A stretch of 64,000 bases of DNA from Apostichopus japonicus (Eukaryota > Echinodermata > Holothuroidea > Aspidochirotida > Stichopodidae), in contig NC_092568.1 of the NCBI RefSeq assembly GCF_037975245.1, positions 14,285,501-14,349,500 on the forward strand, given 5' to 3'. Every line of letters starts with the position of its first letter. The first letter of the stretch is position 1. Positions 53,457 to 64,000 of this stretch are shown piece after piece. A program made the position numbers and the translations under genes. The notes beneath the pieces are model-generated. The model had not been told where the DNA came from. It searched no databases and saw nothing but the letters and a program-made list of their open reading frames with translations.

Positions 53457-56044
53457 CAATTTGCAGGAAATTTATCGCATTGGGCGAGATCACGTCAACA
53501 TGTTGCAACTCGTCAATTCGCGGGGAATTTCTGGCATTGGGCGAGATCACGACAAAATGTTGCAACTCGTCAATTTGCAGGAAATTTATGCATTGGGCGA
53601 GATCACGTCAACATGTTGCAACTCGTCAATTTGCAGGAAATTTATCGCATTCGGCGAGATCACGTCAACATGTTGCAACTCGTCAATTTGCGGGGAATTT
53701 CTTGCATTGGGCGAGATCACGTCAAAATGTGCAACTCGTAAATTTGCAGGAAATTTATCGCATTGGGCGAGATCACGTCAAAATGTGCAACTCGTCAATT
53801 TGCAGGAAATTTATCGCATTCGGCGAGATCAACGTCAACATGTTGCAACTCGTCAATTTGCAGGGAATTTCTTGCATTAGGCGAAATCACGTCAAAATGT
53901 GCAACTCGTCAATTTGTAGGAAATTTATGCATTGGGCGAGATACGTCATCTCGTCAAAACGCCAATTATCTTCAATTTTGGTCATTTTGTTGAGATGGCA
54001 GCAAAATGTGCAACTCGTCAATTTGCAGGAAATTTATCGCATTGGGCGAGATCACGTCAACATGTTGCAACTCGTCAATTTGCAGGAAATTTATCGCATT
54101 GGGCGAGATCACGTCAACATGTTGCAACTCGTCAATTTGCAGGAAATTTATCGCATTGGGCGAGATCACGTCAACATGTTGCAACTCGTCAATTTGCGGG
54201 GAATTTCTTGCATTGGGCGAGATCACGTCAACATGTGCAACCTGTAAATTTGCAGGAAATTTATCGCATTGGGCGAGATCACGTCAAAATGTGCAACTCG
54301 TCAATTTGCAGGAAATTTATCGCATTCGGCGAGATCACGTCAACATGTTGCAACTCGTCAATTTGCGGGGAATTTCTTGCATTAGGCGAAATCACGTCAA
54401 AATGTGCAACTCGTCAATTTGTAGGAAATTTATGCATTGGGCGAGATACGTCATCTCGTCAAAACGCCAATTATCTTCAATTTTGGTCATTTTGTTGAGA
54501 TGGCAGCAAAATGTGCAACTCGTCAATTTGCAGGAAATTTATCGCATTGGGCGAGATCACGTCAACATGTTGCAACTCGTCAATTTGCGGGGAATTTCTT
54601 GCATTGGGCGAGATCACGACAAAATGTTGCAACTCGTCAATTCGCAGGAAATTTTTCGCATTGGGCGAGATCACGTCAACATGTTGCAACTCGTCAATTT
54701 GCAGGAAGTTTATCGCATTCGGCGAGATCACGTCAAAATGTGCAACTCGTAAATTTGCAGGAAATTTATCGCATTGGGCGAGATCACGTCAAAATGTGCA
54801 ACTCGTCAATTTGCAGGAAATTTATCGCATTCGGCGAGATCAACGTCAACATGTTGCAACTCGTCAATTTGCAGGGAATTTCTTGCATTAGGCGAAATCA
54901 CGTCAAAATGTGCAACTCGTCAATTTGTAGGAAATTTATGCATTGGGCGAGATACGTCATCTCGTCAAAACGCCAATTATCTTCAATTTTGGTCATATTG
55001 TTGAGATGGCAGCAAAATGTGCAACTCGTCAATTTGCAGGAAATTTATCGCATTGGGCGAGATCACGTCAACATGTTGCAACTCGTCAATTTGCAGGAAA
55101 TTTATCGCATTGGGCGAGATCACGTCAACATGTTGCAACTCGTCAATTTGCAGGAAATTTATCGCATTCGGCGAGATCACGTCAACATGTTGCAACTCGT
55201 CAATTTGCGGGGAATTTCTTGCATTGGGCGAGATCACGTCAACATGTGCAACCTGTAAATTTGCAGGAAATTTATCGCATTGGGCGAGATCACGTCAAAA
55301 TGTGCAACTCGTCAATTTGCAGGAAATTTATCGCATTCGGCGAGATCACGTCAACATGTTGCAACTCGTCAATTTGCGGGGAATTTCTTGCATTGGGCGA
55401 GATCACGTCAAAATGTGCAACTCGTAAATTTGCAGGAAATTTCTTGCATTAGGCGAAATCACGTCAAAATGTGCAACTCGTCAATTTGTAGGAAATTTAT
55501 GCATTGGGCGAGATACGTCATCTCGTCAAAACGCCAATTATCTTCAATTTTGGTCATTTTGTTGAGATGGCAGCAAAATGTGCAACTCGTCAATTTGCAG
55601 GAAATTTATCGCATTGGGCGAGATCACGTCAACATGTTGCAACTCGTCAATTTGCGGGGAATTTCTTGCATTGGGCGAGATCACGTCAACATGTTGCAAC
55701 TCGTCAATTTGCAGGAAATTTATCGCATTGGGCGAGATCACGTCAACATGTTGCAACTCGTCAATTTGCGGGGAATTTCTTGCATTGGGCGAGATCGCGA
55801 CAAAATGTTGCAACTCGTCAATTTGCAGGAAATTTATCGCATTGGGCGAGATCACGTCAACATGTTGCAACTCGTCAATTTGCAGGAAATTTATCGCATT
55901 CGGCGAGATCACGTCAACATGTTGCAACTCGTCAATTTGCGGGGAATTTCTTGCATTGGGCGAGATCACGTCAAAATGTGCAACTCGTCAATTTGCAGGA
56001 AATTTCTTGCATTCGGCTAGATCACGTCAAAATGTGCAACTCGT
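53457..56044 (+). repeat. Family C higher-order repeat, copy 3 (2,588 bp)
   Basis: Third tandem copy, 109 bp shorter because only one of the two adjacent long units remains (near 55,500). The fourth copy does not start: after 56,045 the sequence follows the shared first unit for about 60 bp, then diverges at TTTGCGGGAAATGTCTTGC. Confidence 0.9.
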
Positions 56045-56099
56045 CAATTTGCAGGAAATTTATCGCATTGGGCGAGATCACGTCAACATGTTGCAACTC

Positions 56100-59000
56100 G
56101 TCAATTTGCGGGAAATGTCTTGCATTAGGCGAAATCACGTCAAAATGTGCAACTCGTCAATTTGCAGGAAATTTATCGCATTGGGCGAGATCACGTCAAC
56201 ATGTTGCAACTCGTCAATTTGCGGGAAATTTATCGCATTGGGCGAGATCACGTCAACATGTTGCAACTCGTCAATTTGCAGGAAATTTATCGCATTCGGC
56301 GAGATCACGTCAACATGTTGCAACTCGTCAATTTGCAGGAAATTTCTTGCATTGGGCGAGATCACGTCAAAATGTGCAACTCGTCAATTTGCAGGAAATT
56401 TATCGCATTCGTCGAGATCACGTCAACATGTTGCTACTCGTCAATTTGCAGGAAATTTATCGCATTTGGCGAGATCACGTCAACATGTTGCAACTCGTCA
56501 ATTTGCGGGGAATTTCTTGCATTAGGCGAAATCACGTCAAAATGTGCAACTCGTAAATTTGCAGGAAATTTATCGCATTCGGCGAGATCACGTCAAAATG
56601 TGCAACTCGTCAATTTGCAGGAAATTTATCGCATTGGGCGAGATCACGTCAACATGTTGCAACTCGTCAATTTGCGGGAAATTTCTGGCATTAGGCGAAA
56701 TCACGTCAAAATGTGCAACTCGTCAATTTGCAGGAAATTTATCGCATTGGGCGAGATCACGTCAACATGTTGCAACTCGTCAATTTGCAGGAAATTTATC
56801 GCATTGGGCGAGATCACGTCAACATGTTGCAACTCGTCAATTTGCGGGGAATTTTTTGCATTGGGCGAGATCACGACAAAATGTTGCAACTCGTCAATTT
56901 GCAGGAAATTTATCGCATTGGGCGAGATCACGTCAACATGTTGCAACTCGTCAATTTGCGGGGAATTTCTTGCATTGGGCGAGATCGCGACAAAATGTTG
57001 CAACTCGTCAATTTGCAGGAAATTTATCGCATTGGGCGAGATCACGTCAACATGTTGCAACTCGTCAATTTGCGGGGAATTTCTTGCATTGGGCGAGATC
57101 GCGACAAAATGTTGCAACTCGTCAATTTGCAGGAAATTTATCGCATTGGGCGAGATCACGTCAACATGTTGCAACTCGTCAATTTGCGGGAAATGTCTTG
57201 CATTAGGCGAAATCACGTCAAAATGTGCAACTCGTCAATTTGCAGGAAATTTATCGCATTGGGCGAGATCACGACAAAATGTTGCAACTCGTCAATTCGC
57301 AGGAAATTTATCGCATTGGGCGAGATCACGTCAACATGTTGCAACTCGTCAATTTGCAGGAAATTTATCGCATTCGGCGAGATCACGTCAAAATGTGCAA
57401 CTCGTAAATTTCCAGGAAATTTATCGCATTGGGCGAGATCACGTCAAAATGTGCAACTCGTCAATTTGCAGGAAATTTATCGCATTCGGCGAGATCAACG
57501 TCAACATGTTGCAACTCGTCAATTTGCAGGGAATTTCTTGCATTAGGCGAAATCACGTCAAAATGTGCAACTCGTCAATTTGTAGGAAATTTATGCATTG
57601 GGCGAGATACGTCATCTCGTCAAAACGCCAATTATCTTCAATTTTGGTCATTTTGTTGAGATGGCAGCAAAATGTGCAACTCGTCAATTTGCAGGAAATT
57701 TATCGCATTGGGCGAGATCACGTCAACATGTTGCAACTCGTCAATTTGCAGGAAATTTATCGCATTCGGCGAGATCACGTCAACATGTTGCAACTCGTCA
57801 ATTTGCGGGGAATTTCTTGCATTGGGCGAGATCACGTCAACATGTGCAACCTGTAAATTTGCAGGAAATTTATCGCATTCGGCGAGATCACGTCAACATG
57901 TTGCAACTCGTCAATTTGCAGGAAATTTATCGCATTCGGCGAGATCACGTCAACATGTTGCAACTCGTCAATTTGCAGGAAATTTCTTGCATTAGGCGAA
58001 ATCACGTCAAAATGTGCAACTCGTCAATTTGTAGGAAATTTATGCATTGGGCGAGATACGTCATCTCGTCAAAACGCCAATTATCTTCAACTTTGGTCAT
58101 TTTGTTGAGATGGCAGCAAAATGTGCAACTCGTCAATTTGCAGGAAATTTATCGCATTGGGCGAGATCACGTCGACATGTTGTAACTCGTCAATTTGCGG
58201 GGAATTTCTTGCATTGGGCGAGATCACGACAAAATGTGCAACGCGTCAATTTGCGGGGAATTTCTTGCATTGGGCGAGATCACGTCAAAATGTGCAACTC
58301 GTAAATTTGCAGGAAATTTCTTGCATTAGGCGAAATCACGTCAAAATGTGCAACTCGTCAATTTGTAGGAAATTTATGCATTGGGCGAGATACGTCATCT
58401 CGTCAAAACGCCAATTATCTTCAATTTTGGTCATTTTGTTGAGATGGCAGCAAAATGTGCAACTCGTCAATTTGCAGGAAATTTATGCATTGGGCGAGAT
58501 ACGTCATCTCGTCAAAACGCCAATTATCTTCAATTTTGGTCATTTTGTTGAGATGGCAGCAAAATGTGCAACTCGTCAATTTGCAGGAAATTTATCGCAT
58601 TGGGCGAGATCACGTCAACATGTTGCAACTCGTCAATTTGCGGGGAATTTCTTGCATTGGGCGAGATCACGTCAACATGTTGCAACTCGTCAATTTGCAG
58701 GAAATTTATCGCATTGGGCGAGATCACGTCAACATGTTGCAACTCGTCAATTTGCGGGGAATTTCTTGCATTGGGCGAGATCGCGACAAAATGTTGCAAC
58801 TCGTCAATTTGCAGGAAATTTATCGCATTGGGCGAGATCACGTCAACATGTTGCAACTCGTCAATTTGCAGGAAATTTATCGCATTCGGCGAGATCACGT
58901 CAACATGTTGCAACTCGTCAATTTGCGGGGAATTTCTTGCATTGGGCGAGATCACGTCAAAATGTGCAACTCGTAAATTTGCAGGAAATTTATCGCATTC

Positions 59001-59810
59001 GGCTAGATCACGTCAAAATGTGCAACTCGTCAATTTGCAGGAAATTTATCGCATTGGGCGAGATCACGTCAACATGTTGCAACTCGTCAATTTGCGGGAA
59101 ATGTCTTGCATTAGGCGAAATCACGTCAAAATGTGCAACTCGTCAATTTGCAGGAAATTTATCGCATTGGGCGAGATCACGTCAACATGTTGCAACTCGT
59201 CAATTTGCGGGAAATTTATCGCATTGGGCGAGATCACGTCAACATGTTGCAACTCGTCAATTTGCAGGAAATTTATCGCATTCGGCGAGATCACGTCAAC
59301 ATGTTGCAACTCGTCAATTTGCAGGAAATTTCTTGCATTGGGCGAGATCACGTCAAAATGTGCAAACTCGTCAATTTGCAGGAAATTTATCGCATTCGTC
59401 GAGATCACGTCAACATGTTGCTACTCGTCAATTTGCAGGAAATTTATCGCATTTGGCGAGATCACGTCAAAATGTGCAACTCGTCAATTTGCAGGAAATT
59501 TATCGCATTCGTCGAGATCACGTCAACATGTTGCTACTCGTCAATTTGCAGGAAATTTATCGCATTTGGCGAGATCACGTCAACATGTTGCAACTCGTCA
59601 ATTTGCGGGGAATTTCTTGCATTAGGCGAAATCACGTCAAAATGTGCAACTCGTAAATTTGCAGGAAATTTATCGCATTCGGCGAGATCACGTCAAAATG
59701 TGCAACTCGTCAATTTGCAGGAAATTTATCGCATTGGGCGAGATCACGTCAACATGTTGCAACTCGTCAATTTGCGGGAAATTTCTCGCATTCGGCGAAA
59801 TCACGTCAAA
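56100..59810 (+). repeat. Family C: ~3.0-kb spaced block pair
   Basis: About 56,100-56,350 and onwards reappears at about 59,086 (offset 2,986 bp), changing to 3,100 bp after 59,360 because two units (114 bp) are duplicated there (TTCGTCGAGATC followed by TTGCTACTCGTC is seen twice, near 59,395 and 59,509, but once near 56,408). A unit with an extra A, TGCAAACTCGTC, lies at 59,360. Confidence 0.8.
58245..59090 (+). repeat. Family C: displaced partial copy of the 2,697-bp block
   Basis: Matches 49,974-50,819 at an offset of 8,271 bp, including the pair of adjacent long units that copy 3 lacks. It therefore derives from the copy 1 or 2 form. It is flanked by different unit orders. Confidence 0.83.
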
Positions 59811-60186
59811 ATGTGCAACTCGTCAATTTGCAGGAAATTTATCGCATTGGGCGAGATCACGTCAACATGTTGCAACTCGTCAATTTGCAGGAAATTTATC
59901 GCATTGGGCGAGATCACGTCAACATGTTGCAACTCGTCAATTTGCGGGGAATTTCTCGCATTGGGCGAGATCACGTCAACATGTTGCAACTCGTCAATTT
60001 GCAGGAAATTTATCGCATTGGGCGAGATCACGTCAACATGTTGCAACTCGTCAATTTGCGGGGAATTTCTCGCATTGGGCGAGATCACGTCAACATGTTG
60101 CAACTCGTCAATTTGCAGGAAATTTATCGCATTGGGCGAGATCACGTCAACATGTTGCAACTCGTCAATTTGCGGGGAATTTCTTG

Positions 60187-61560
60187 CATTAGGCGAAATC
60201 ACGTCAAAATGTGCAACTCGTCAATTTGCAGGAAATTTATGCATTGGGCGAGATACGTCATCTCGTCAAAACGCCAATTATCTTTAATTTTGGTCATTTT
60301 GTTGAGATGGCAGCAAAATGTGCAACTCGTCAATTTGCAGGAAATTTATCGCATTGGGCGAGATCACGTCAACATGTTGCAACTCGTCAATTTGCGGGGA
60401 ATTTCTTGCATTGGGCGAGATCGCGACAAAATGTTGCAACTCGTCAATTTGCAGGAAATTTATCGCATTCGGCTAGATCACGTCAAAATGTGCAACTCGT
60501 CAATTTGCAGGGAATTTCTTGCATTGGGCGAGATCGCGACAAAATGTTGCAACTCGTCAATTTGCAGGAAATTTATCGCATTGGGCGAGATCACGTCAAC
60601 ATGTTGCAACTCGTCAATTTGCGGGGAATTTCTTGCATTGGGCGAGATCGCGACAAAATGTTGCAACTCGTCAATTTGCAGGAAATTTATCGCATTGGGC
60701 GAGATCACGTCAACATGTTGCAACTCGTCAATTTGCGGGAAATGTCTTGCATTAGGCGAAATCACGTCAAAATGTGCAACTCGTCAATTTGCAGGAAATT
60801 TATCGCATTCGGCGAGATCACGTCAAAATGTGCAACTCGTCAATTTGCAGGAAATTTATCGCATTGGGCGAGATCACGTCAACATGTTGCAACTCGTCAA
60901 TTTGCGGGAAATGTCTTGCTTTAGGCGAAATCACGTCAAAATGTGCAACTCGTCAATTTGCAGGAAATTTATCGCATTCGGCGAGATCACGTCAAAATGT
61001 GCAACTCGTCAATTTGCAGGAAATTTATCGCATTGGGCGAGATCACGTCAACATGTTGCAACTCGTCAATTTGCGGGAAATTTCTTGCATTAAGCGAAAT
61101 CACGTCAAAATGTGCAACTCGTCAATTTGCAGGAAATTTATCGCATTGGGCGAGATCACGTCAACATGTTGCAACTCGTCAATTTGCAGGAAATTTATCG
61201 CATTGGGCGAGATCACGTCAACATGTTGCAACTCGTCAATTTGCGGGGAATTTCTTGCATTGGGCGAGATCACGACAAAATGTTGCAACTCGTCAATTTG
61301 CAGGAAATTTATCGCATTGGGCGAGATCACGTCAACATGTTGCAACTCGTCAATTTGCAGGAAATTTATCGCATTCGGCGAGATCACGTCAACATGTTGC
61401 AACTCGTCAATTTGCAGGAAATTTCTTGCATTAGGCGAAATTACGTCAAAATGTGCAACTCGTCAATTTGTAGGAAATTTATGCATTGGGCGAGATACGT
61501 CATCTCGTCAAAACGCCAATTATCTTCAACTTTGGTCATTTTGTTGAGATGGCAGCAAAA
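60187..61560 (+). repeat. Family C 1.37-kb block, first copy
   Basis: Matches 62,627-64,000 at an offset of 2,440 bp. Reading line by line I see only one substitution (A at 60,296, G at 62,736). Rare markers copied include TTGCTTTAGGCG, CATTAAGCG, ATTACGTC and CATTCGGCTAGATC. Confidence 0.9.
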
Positions 61561-61679
61561 TGTGCAAATCGTCAATTTGCAGGAAATTTATCGCATTGGG
61601 CGAGATCACGTCAACATGTTGCAACTCGTCAATTTGCGGGGAATTTCTTGCATTGGGCGAGATCACGACAAAATGTGCA

Positions 61680-62626
61680 ACGCGTCAATTTGCAGAAAAT
61701 GTATCTATTGGACGAGATACGTTATCTCGTCATAACGTCAATTTTGGTCATTTTGTCGAGATGGCAGCAAAGTGTGCAACTCGTCAATTTGCAGAAAATT
61801 TATGCATTAGACGAGATCACGTCAAAGTGTGCAACTTGTGAATTTGCAGGAAATTTATTGCATTGGGCGAGATCACTTTAAAATGTGCCACTCGTCAATT
61901 TGCAGGAAATTCATTACATTGGGGCGAGATCAAGTCAAAATGTGCAACTCGTCAATTTGCAAGAAATTGATTGCATTAGACGAGATCACGTCAAAATGTG
62001 CAACTCGTCAATAGGCAGGAAAGTTATGCATTGGGCGAGATCACGTCAAACGTGCAACTCGTCAATTTGCAGGAAATCTATACATTGGGCGAGATCATGT
62101 CAAAATGTGCAACTCGTTAATTTGCAGATAATTGATGCTTTGGGCGAGATCATGTTAAAATGTGCAACTCGTGAATTTGGAGATAATTCATGCATTGGGC
62201 GAGATACGTAAGGTCTTTATAACGTCATTTATCTTCAATTTTGGTCATTTTGTTGAGATGGCAGCAAAGTGTGCAACTCGCCAATTTGCAGGAAATTTAT
62301 TGCATTGGGCGAGATCACATTAAAGTGTGCCACTCGTCAATTTGCGGGAAATTTATCGCATTGGGCGATATCACGTCAAAATGTGCAACTCGTCAATTTG
62401 CAGGAAATTTATCGCATTGGGCGAGATTACGTCAACATGTTGCAACTCGTCAATTTGCGGGGAATTTCTTGCATTGGGCGAGATCACGTCAAAATGTGCA
62501 ACGCGTCAATTTGCAGAAAATGTATCCATTGGACGAGATACGTTATCTCGTCATCACGTCAATTTTGGTCATTTTGTCGAGATGGCAGCAAAGTGTGCAA
62601 CTCGTGAATTTGCAGGAAATTCATTG
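61680..62626 (+). repeat. Diverged island of old family C units
   Basis: Between two near-identical 1.37-kb blocks lies about 950 bp of irregular units: TTGCAGAAAATGTATC, CATTGGGGCGAGATCAAG, GTCAATAGGCAGG, TTGGAGATAATTCATGC, ACGTAAGGTCTTTATAACG. They resemble the diverged minus-oriented units of 42.3-46.2 kb more than their neighbours. The island has its own internal duplication (GCAACGCGTCAATTTGCAG near 61,677 and 62,500). Confidence 0.85.
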
Positions 62627-64000
62627 CATTAGGCGAAATCACGTCAAAATGTGCAACTCGTCAATTTGCAGGAAATTTATGCATTGGGCGAGATACGTCA
62701 TCTCGTCAAAACGCCAATTATCTTTAATTTTGGTCGTTTTGTTGAGATGGCAGCAAAATGTGCAACTCGTCAATTTGCAGGAAATTTATCGCATTGGGCG
62801 AGATCACGTCAACATGTTGCAACTCGTCAATTTGCGGGGAATTTCTTGCATTGGGCGAGATCGCGACAAAATGTTGCAACTCGTCAATTTGCAGGAAATT
62901 TATCGCATTCGGCTAGATCACGTCAAAATGTGCAACTCGTCAATTTGCAGGGAATTTCTTGCATTGGGCGAGATCGCGACAAAATGTTGCAACTCGTCAA
63001 TTTGCAGGAAATTTATCGCATTGGGCGAGATCACGTCAACATGTTGCAACTCGTCAATTTGCGGGGAATTTCTTGCATTGGGCGAGATCGCGACAAAATG
63101 TTGCAACTCGTCAATTTGCAGGAAATTTATCGCATTGGGCGAGATCACGTCAACATGTTGCAACTCGTCAATTTGCGGGAAATGTCTTGCATTAGGCGAA
63201 ATCACGTCAAAATGTGCAACTCGTCAATTTGCAGGAAATTTATCGCATTCGGCGAGATCACGTCAAAATGTGCAACTCGTCAATTTGCAGGAAATTTATC
63301 GCATTGGGCGAGATCACGTCAACATGTTGCAACTCGTCAATTTGCGGGAAATGTCTTGCTTTAGGCGAAATCACGTCAAAATGTGCAACTCGTCAATTTG
63401 CAGGAAATTTATCGCATTCGGCGAGATCACGTCAAAATGTGCAACTCGTCAATTTGCAGGAAATTTATCGCATTGGGCGAGATCACGTCAACATGTTGCA
63501 ACTCGTCAATTTGCGGGAAATTTCTTGCATTAAGCGAAATCACGTCAAAATGTGCAACTCGTCAATTTGCAGGAAATTTATCGCATTGGGCGAGATCACG
63601 TCAACATGTTGCAACTCGTCAATTTGCAGGAAATTTATCGCATTGGGCGAGATCACGTCAACATGTTGCAACTCGTCAATTTGCGGGGAATTTCTTGCAT
63701 TGGGCGAGATCACGACAAAATGTTGCAACTCGTCAATTTGCAGGAAATTTATCGCATTGGGCGAGATCACGTCAACATGTTGCAACTCGTCAATTTGCAG
63801 GAAATTTATCGCATTCGGCGAGATCACGTCAACATGTTGCAACTCGTCAATTTGCAGGAAATTTCTTGCATTAGGCGAAATTACGTCAAAATGTGCAACT
63901 CGTCAATTTGTAGGAAATTTATGCATTGGGCGAGATACGTCATCTCGTCAAAACGCCAATTATCTTCAACTTTGGTCATTTTGTTGAGATGGCAGCAAAA
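62627..64000 (+). repeat. Family C 1.37-kb block, second copy (cut by window end)
   Basis: Second copy of 60,187-61,560. The match is still perfect at the last base of the window, so the true block length is unknown. Confidence 0.9.

Larger units (their letters stand above)
46251..64000 (+). repeat. Satellite family C, plus-oriented part (mostly homogenised)
   Basis: About 310 units, read as GCATTGGGCGAGATCACGTC, then AAAATGTGCAACTCG (56-bp form) or AACATGTTGCAACTCG (57-bp form), then TCAATTTGCAGGAAATTTATC or TCAATTTGCGGGGAATTTCTT. Long units (about 110 bp, with ATACGTCATCTCGTC, CAATTTTGGTCATTTTG and GAGATGGCAGCAAAATG) are interspersed. The array runs off the right edge of the window. The 57-bp unit equals 19 codons, so open frames of up to 569 codons with a 19-residue period appear on the plus strand (for example 56,147-57,856) and shorter ones on the minus strand; they change frame wherever a 56-bp or AACGTC-insertion unit occurs. 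They are read as by-products of the repeat. Confidence 0.96.

Noticed and set aside
1-64000. Telomeric repeat or CENP-B box
   Set aside because: No TTAGGG-type tract and no TTCG....A..CGGG-type box was seen on reading either strand; a motif scan would settle it.
1-64000. Nucleosome-length organisation (3 x 57 bp, 7 x 22 bp, ~225 bp)
   Set aside because: The numbers can be made to fit but no independent phasing signal is seen in the sequence.

Overview
The whole 64-kb window is tandemly repeated satellite DNA. I find no supportable protein gene, RNA gene, recognisable transposon, CRISPR array or bacterial-type operon. This points to a heterochromatic (pericentromeric, subtelomeric or similar) region of a eukaryotic, probably animal, genome. 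The species cannot be named from this sequence. Two of the three families keep many CpG dinucleotides (three per 22-bp unit in the first), which does not look like a heavily methylated, CpG-depleted genome; that is only a weak hint.

Three unrelated satellite families abut directly. (A) Positions 1-33,904: a minisatellite with a 22-bp unit, all in one orientation, about 1,540 units, with scattered 18-bp units that lack four bases. It is organised into nested higher-order repeats of about 4.1, 3.8 and 1.1-1.5 kb. (B) Positions 33,905 to about 42,318: an AT-rich family with a unit of about 215-235 bp, each unit carrying an A-run, about 37 units. Its core is a 12-unit, 2.76-kb block present twice in tandem. 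(C) About 42,319-64,000: a family with a 56/57-bp short unit and a long unit of about 110 bp. It lies on the minus strand up to about 46,250, then flips to the plus strand and stays there to the window end. The minus part is old and diverged. The plus part is dominated by a derived 57-bp variant and by recent higher-order copies (693 bp twice; 2,697 bp three times; a 1.37-kb block repeated at 2,440-bp offset and running off the right edge).

The many long open frames are by-products of the repeats. The 22-bp unit has no stop in any plus frame and, because 22 is not divisible by 3, every frame cycles through the same 22-residue peptide. The 57-bp unit is exactly 19 codons. None is annotated as a gene. 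The points that most deserve a second look are the head-to-head strand switch in family C with its long inverted repeat at 46,091-46,302, the two sharp family junctions, the nested block arithmetic in family A, and the near-identical block copies, which are either very recent amplifications or assembly artefacts.
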